This document shows, piece by piece, positions 13,880-17,219 of a stretch of 17,219 nucleotides of DNA. A model generated the notes under the pieces. The model was not told the DNA's origin. It saw nothing but the letters and a program-made list of their open reading frames with translations, and ran no database searches. Position numbers and translations under genes: made by a program. The stretch spans positions 1 through 17,219 of the forward strand of contig JAGHYP010000021.1 in NCBI GenBank assembly GCA_017743585.1, written 5' to 3'. This DNA comes from Chloroflexota bacterium. GTDB lineage: Bacteria; Chloroflexota; Anaerolineae; Aggregatilineales; UBA2796. Position 1 is the first letter of the stretch. Each line of letters begins with the position of its first letter.

Positions 13880-15460
13880 TCAGCCGCTGAGCGGATCGGC
13901 GGACGTTGGCGTGGCAGATGGCAGCACCTCAGGCTGCCGCAGGTAGCGCAAGCGTATTGCTGCCGTGCGCAGATATTCTTCGGGGCTCAGCGCGCGCCAA
14001 AAATCTTCCGCTGTGACGATCCTGCCACTGCCGCTGTATAAGTGACGGCGCAACCAAGTGATGAACGCCGCGTCGCCCAGCAGATCGCGCAGCTCTTGCA
14101 ACATTTGCGCGCCGCGCAAATAGACCGCGTTGATGTACAGCCGCGCATCCTGAAATTCGTAGACCGTTGAATCGACGTATCCGCGCGGCTGGTAGGCTTT
14201 CACGCGGAAAGTCCACCACCATGCCACCAGATCAGGACGCACGCCCTCCAAGTACAGCAGCTCGGCATAGATCGCAAGCGCCTCGTCGAGATACGGCGAC
14301 TCGCCTTGCGCCGTCATCACCTGCGCATACCACCATTGATGTGCCACTTCATGCGCCGTGATCAGCGTCAGCCACGAGTCGTCACGCCCGTTGAAATTGG
14401 CGAACCAATGGCTGCCGACATGCACCAAGCCGCTGAACTCCATGCCATCGAAGAAGTCGCCTTCCACGACTACGAGCCGATCGTAGAGCATGTTGCCGAA
14501 CAGCTGCGTGAAACGTTCGACGGCTTGCCGCGCCGTCTGCAGGGCGTGCAAATGGGCCGCCGATGGCGCGCCTGAGCTTGTCTCGAAATAGTACAGATCG
14601 ATCGTCTCGCCGTTGGCAGTCTGTGCGCTCAGCCGCGCCATGTGCGCGCTGATCACCAGCGGCAGTGACCTACCATTCAGAAAGCGCACGCGCCAATTTC
14701 TATCGCCTAAGCGCTCAACCTCGCCTGGCGCGATCAGATCGGCGGGCGAGGTGCCGCTCAGCACGATCTCCGCCTCGAAATCCGCCTGCTCCGAGAAGAT
14801 GTACTCGCCGATGCGCCATGCGCGCGGCACAGCCCAAGCACCACGCAGCCGCGGCGCGAATTCAGGCAGCCAGTGACCGAGATTCAGTTGCCGCTCAGTG
14901 TAGCTGAAATACTTCATGTGCGCCTTGCTCAGGCTCGGCACGCGCAACGTGAAAGTCAGCTCCAGGACGGCACGGCAGCCGATCGGCAATGGCTGCTCTA
15001 GCCGCACAGTCAGCTGCGCGCGCTCTAGCGTGTACCCAACGACGCGCACGGCGGACTCAGGCGCGCTGCCGAGCGTCTCCAGACTGAAAGCGCCTTCAGC
15101 GTGATTTGGGTCGACGAACAGTACGAGCGCGTCGAGCGGCACATCGGCTCGGTTACGGTAAGCGGCGCGCAACGCAGCGCGCACAGTGCGCGCCTCAGGA
15201 TCGATCTGCGCGCTGACGCGATAATGGATGGCGGCGCCTGTCTCAGGTACATCGCATTGATCACGCTTCGGTAGGGATGTGCGCGCGACCGGCTGACGCG
15301 GTGTGGCGCTCACAATAGGCGCTAACGTGCTGATCGGCGGCAGCGCGGCGGCGAGTGGCGAGGTCGGTTGCGCCGTGGCATCGGCGAAGCCGCACGCCAT
15401 GCTCAAGATAAAGCCGAGCGACGCAATGGCAAGGCGCGCTGCGCTAAGCGTCCGCGCCAT
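13880..15460 (-). CDS. Secreted M1-family (gluzincin) metallopeptidase
   Basis: This is a zinc peptidase of 526 aa from the ATG at 15458-15460; a GTG at 15466 is an alternative, and neither has a clear ribosome site. The N-terminus is a signal peptide (hydrophobic residues about 8-25), with possible cleavage after ATA before QPT; LSMAC upstream is a poor lipobox. A linker rich in Pro, Ala and Ser follows to about 60. The zinc site is HEVAHQWW (370-377: His370, Glu371, His374) with Glu393 18 residues further on (LDEALAIYAE), as in M1 enzymes. Tyr447 in YLRGAQML fits the transition-state tyrosine. The exopeptidase loop reads GMEFSGL (339-345) instead of GAMEN, as in distant M1 relatives. It is shorter than full aminopeptidases (about 850 aa), keeping the beta-saddle and catalytic domains. 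It overlaps the end of ftsK by 17 nt. Substrate unknown. Confidence 0.93.
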   Translation of the reverse strand: MARTLSAARLAIASLGFILSMACGFADATAQPTSPLAAALPPISTLAPIVSATPRQPVARTSLPKRDQCDVPETGAAIHYRVSAQIDPEARTVRAALRAAYRNRADVPLDALVLFVDPNHAEGAFSLETLGSAPESAVRVVGYTLERAQLTVRLEQPLPIGCRAVLELTFTLRVPSLSKAHMKYFSYTERQLNLGHWLPEFAPRLRGAWAVPRAWRIGEYIFSEQADFEAEIVLSGTSPADLIAPGEVERLGDRNWRVRFLNGRSLPLVISAHMARLSAQTANGETIDLYYFETSSGAPSAAHLHALQTARQAVERFTQLFGNMLYDRLVVVEGDFFDGMEFSGLVHVGSHWFANFNGRDDSWLTLITAHEVAHQWWYAQVMTAQGESPYLDEALAIYAELLYLEGVRPDLVAWWWTFRVKAYQPRGYVDSTVYEFQDARLYINAVYLRGAQMLQELRDLLGDAAFITWLRRHLYSGSGRIVTAEDFWRALSPEEYLRTAAIRLRYLRQPEVLPSATPTSADPLSG

Positions 15461-17219
15461 TCTCACTGCTATCGGCGTTCAGCGCGCCGCGCTCGCGCAT
15501 CAGCCTATAGAGCGCCTGCGCCTGCGTGTAATCCACGTTCAAGCGGCGCTGTAGGACGCTGACGTTCAACGCGGCGCCCAGCTGCTTGTAAAGTTCGACG
15601 GCGCGCTCGTAAAGCGCCTCATCCACCTTGGTCTCCTTAGGCGGCTCGCCGCGTAACGCAGCGAAGAACTTCTCTTCCTCTTCGCTCGGCTTGGGGGGCG
15701 GCGGTGCGAATCTGGGCATGCTGAATGGCGAGCTGCCGAAGCGCTCTATGCGCGATTGGAACAGCGCGGATTCGCCGGGCTTGATCAGCCTAGCGGTTGG
15801 TCTATCGGGCGTGTGATCGAAGGAGACGGAGTCGGGCGGCGTGCCGCGCTCTTTTTGAGCATTCTTCCAGAAGTCTGTGATCCGCTTCAGCTCAGCGTCT
15901 GAGACGAAGACGCCCTGCACGCGGATCGGCGCGGCGGCATCTGGCGCTTGGTAGAGCATGTCGCCGCGTCCGAGCAGCTTCTCAGCGCCAGGCTGATCGA
16001 GGATCACGCGGCTATCCACGCTCGAGGCGACCGCAAACGAGATGCGGGCAGGGAAATTCGCCTTGATCAAGCCGGTCACCACGTCCACGCTCGGACGTTG
16101 CGTCGAGATGACCAAGTGGATGCCTGTCGCGCGCGCCATTTGCGCCAAGCGCGTGAGCTGCTTTTCCGTCTCGTCAGGCGCCAGCATCATCAGGTCTGCC
16201 AGCTCGTCGATGATGACGACAAGGTAAGGCAAACGCGGCTCAGACGCGCCGAGCTTGCCGTTATAATCGGTAATGTTGCGCGCGCCGAGCGCAGCGAATT
16301 TCTTGTAGCGGTCGTCCATCTCGCGCGAGACCCACTTCAAGACGCCCGTCACGCGCTCCAAGTCCACCACCACTGGCGAGACAAGGTGTGGAATGCCGTT
16401 GTAGCCCGTCAGCTCCACGCGCTTTGGATCGACCATGATCAGCTTAAGCTGATCGGGCGCGTTTTGCAGCAGCAAGCAAGCGATGATTGCGTTCACACAC
16501 ACTGACTTGCCCGAGCCCGTTGTGCCGGCGATCAGCAAGTGCGGCATTTGAGCCAAGTCGGCGACCACGGCCGCGCCGTCAATGCGCTTGCCCAGCGCCA
16601 AGCGCAGCCGCGAACGGACTTGATTGAAAGCCGGGCTGGCGATGATATCGCGCAAGCTGACCAACGATATCTCAGGATTGGGCACTTCGATGCCAACGTA
16701 GCCCTTGCCCGGCACCGGCGCCTCGATGCGAACCGAGCGCGCGGCTAGGGCGAGCGCGAGATCGGCTTCCAGCTTGGCAATCTGGTTGACCTTGATGCGG
16801 GTCTGCTTGCCGCGCGCGTTCAGGTAGCCCGGCTCAACCCCGAATTGCGTGACGGCAGGGCCAACGTTGATCTCGACGACGCGGCCGGGCGCATCAAACG
16901 CCTCGAGCGTCTTTTCGATGACGCGACGACGCTCTTCCAGCATCTCTTCCGTGATGGTCTGCACTGAGCCTGCGTGGAGCAGCTCGCGGTAGTCTGGCAA
17001 CTGCCACGAGGTCTCATCGGGCGGCAATTGCATCGGCGGCAGCTCGGCGGCAGGCACGGGCGCCGTCGGCGACTCAGCCGCTTTGGCGGGCGTGAAATTG
17101 CCGAAGATACGCGGCGCAGCTGTCACAGGCGGCGTGCGCTCTGCCTCGGCGTCACTCTCATCGACCTCGGGCTCTGGCGTATGCGCTGGGTCGTCATCGT
17201 CAGCTTGAGCTGCTGAGTC
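15444..17219 (-). CDS. ftsK: FtsK/SpoIIIE DNA translocase (5' end outside window)
   Basis: This septum-associated ATPase pumps chromosomal DNA during division or segregation. The frame is open to the window edge, so 591 residues are visible. The GTG at 17126 is not a believable start: an acidic, proline-rich linker continues upstream of it. The N-terminal membrane domain should lie outside the window. The alpha and beta motor domains follow, with Walker A GTTGSGKSV (visible residues about 232-240), MVDPKR, and Walker B LVVIIDELADLMM. LVISTQRPSVDVVTGLIKAN continues the motor core. The gamma winged helix at the C-terminus (NVSVLQRRLNVDYTQAQALY) resembles the KOPS-reading domain. Next comes the M1 peptidase, whose start overlaps the ftsK stop. 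Confidence 0.95.
   Translation of the reverse strand, partial: DSAAQADDDDPAHTPEPEVDESDAEAERTPPVTAAPRIFGNFTPAKAAESPTAPVPAAELPPMQLPPDETSWQLPDYRELLHAGSVQTITEEMLEERRRVIEKTLEAFDAPGRVVEINVGPAVTQFGVEPGYLNARGKQTRIKVNQIAKLEADLALALAARSVRIEAPVPGKGYVGIEVPNPEISLVSLRDIIASPAFNQVRSRLRLALGKRIDGAAVVADLAQMPHLLIAGTTGSGKSVCVNAIIACLLLQNAPDQLKLIMVDPKRVELTGYNGIPHLVSPVVVDLERVTGVLKWVSREMDDRYKKFAALGARNITDYNGKLGASEPRLPYLVVIIDELADLMMLAPDETEKQLTRLAQMARATGIHLVISTQRPSVDVVTGLIKANFPARISFAVASSVDSRVILDQPGAEKLLGRGDMLYQAPDAAAPIRVQGVFVSDAELKRITDFWKNAQKERGTPPDSVSFDHTPDRPTARLIKPGESALFQSRIERFGSSPFSMPRFAPPPPKPSEEEEKFFAALRGEPPKETKVDEALYERAVELYKQLGAALNVSVLQRRLNVDYTQAQALYRLMRERGALNADSSENGADA

Noticed and set aside
17124..17126. Start of ftsK at the GTG
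   Set aside because: The frame stays open upstream to the window edge with an acidic proline-rich linker, and the membrane domain expected for the family is missing; the gene is cut by the window.
1..17219. Mobile element, tRNA, rRNA or tandem repeat array
   Set aside because: No transposase or integrase motifs, terminal inverted repeats, cloverleaf or array was visible. Frequent GCGC and GATCG words follow from GC-rich codon choice.

Overview
The window is dense, GC-rich bacterial chromosome with Shine-Dalgarno-type ribosome sites, sigma70-like promoters and tightly packed operons. There is no phage, transposon, CRISPR, tRNA or rRNA signal. A Chloroflexota (Anaerolineae-like) or other GC-rich environmental bacterium would fit the gene mix, but this is an inference from general gene content and not a proof. 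Both window ends cut through genes: a LivF-type ATPase at the left loses its C-terminus, and an FtsK/SpoIIIE translocase at the right loses its N-terminus.

Positions 1-7340 hold one leftward operon for a branched-chain amino acid-family (HAAT) ABC importer. In transcription order it encodes LivG-type ATPase, an AMP-forming acyl-CoA ligase, LivH permease, LivM permease, periplasmic binding protein and LivF-type ATPase. The embedded ligase suggests that the imported compound is a carboxylic acid (fatty, aromatic or similar) activated to its CoA thioester on entry, rather than leucine. A candidate promoter and a long A/T-rich leader hairpin precede livG. A perfect 11-bp stem-loop separates the binding-protein gene from livF.

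Positions 7343-11054 read rightward. A promoter-like sequence precedes a truncated 6-phosphogluconate dehydrogenase, which keeps only about the first 85 residues. Its stop codon overlaps the start of maeB, a malic enzyme/phosphotransacetylase-like fusion, as ATGA. A LysR-type regulator follows with its own promoter, which carries two small palindromes.

Positions 11057-13576 read leftward: a soluble GAF-PAS histidine kinase, then an overlapping stand-alone PD-(D/E)XK nuclease with a four-cysteine iron-sulfur cluster signature. The nuclease converges on the LysR gene with a 2-nt gap. A good promoter (TTGCAA, 18 nt, TATAAT) lies just upstream of the kinase. About 390 bases (13494-13879) between the kinase and the next gene hold that promoter and two possible very small ORFs.

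Positions 13880-17219 read leftward: FtsK/SpoIIIE, then a secreted M1-family (gluzincin) metallopeptidase overlapping it by 17 nt.

I did not find a clearly new multi-gene system. The points most worth checking are the truncated gnd fused by stop/start overlap to maeB, the ligase inside the importer operon, the RNA hairpins of that operon, the kinase-nuclease pair, and the small ORFs near 13.7 kb.
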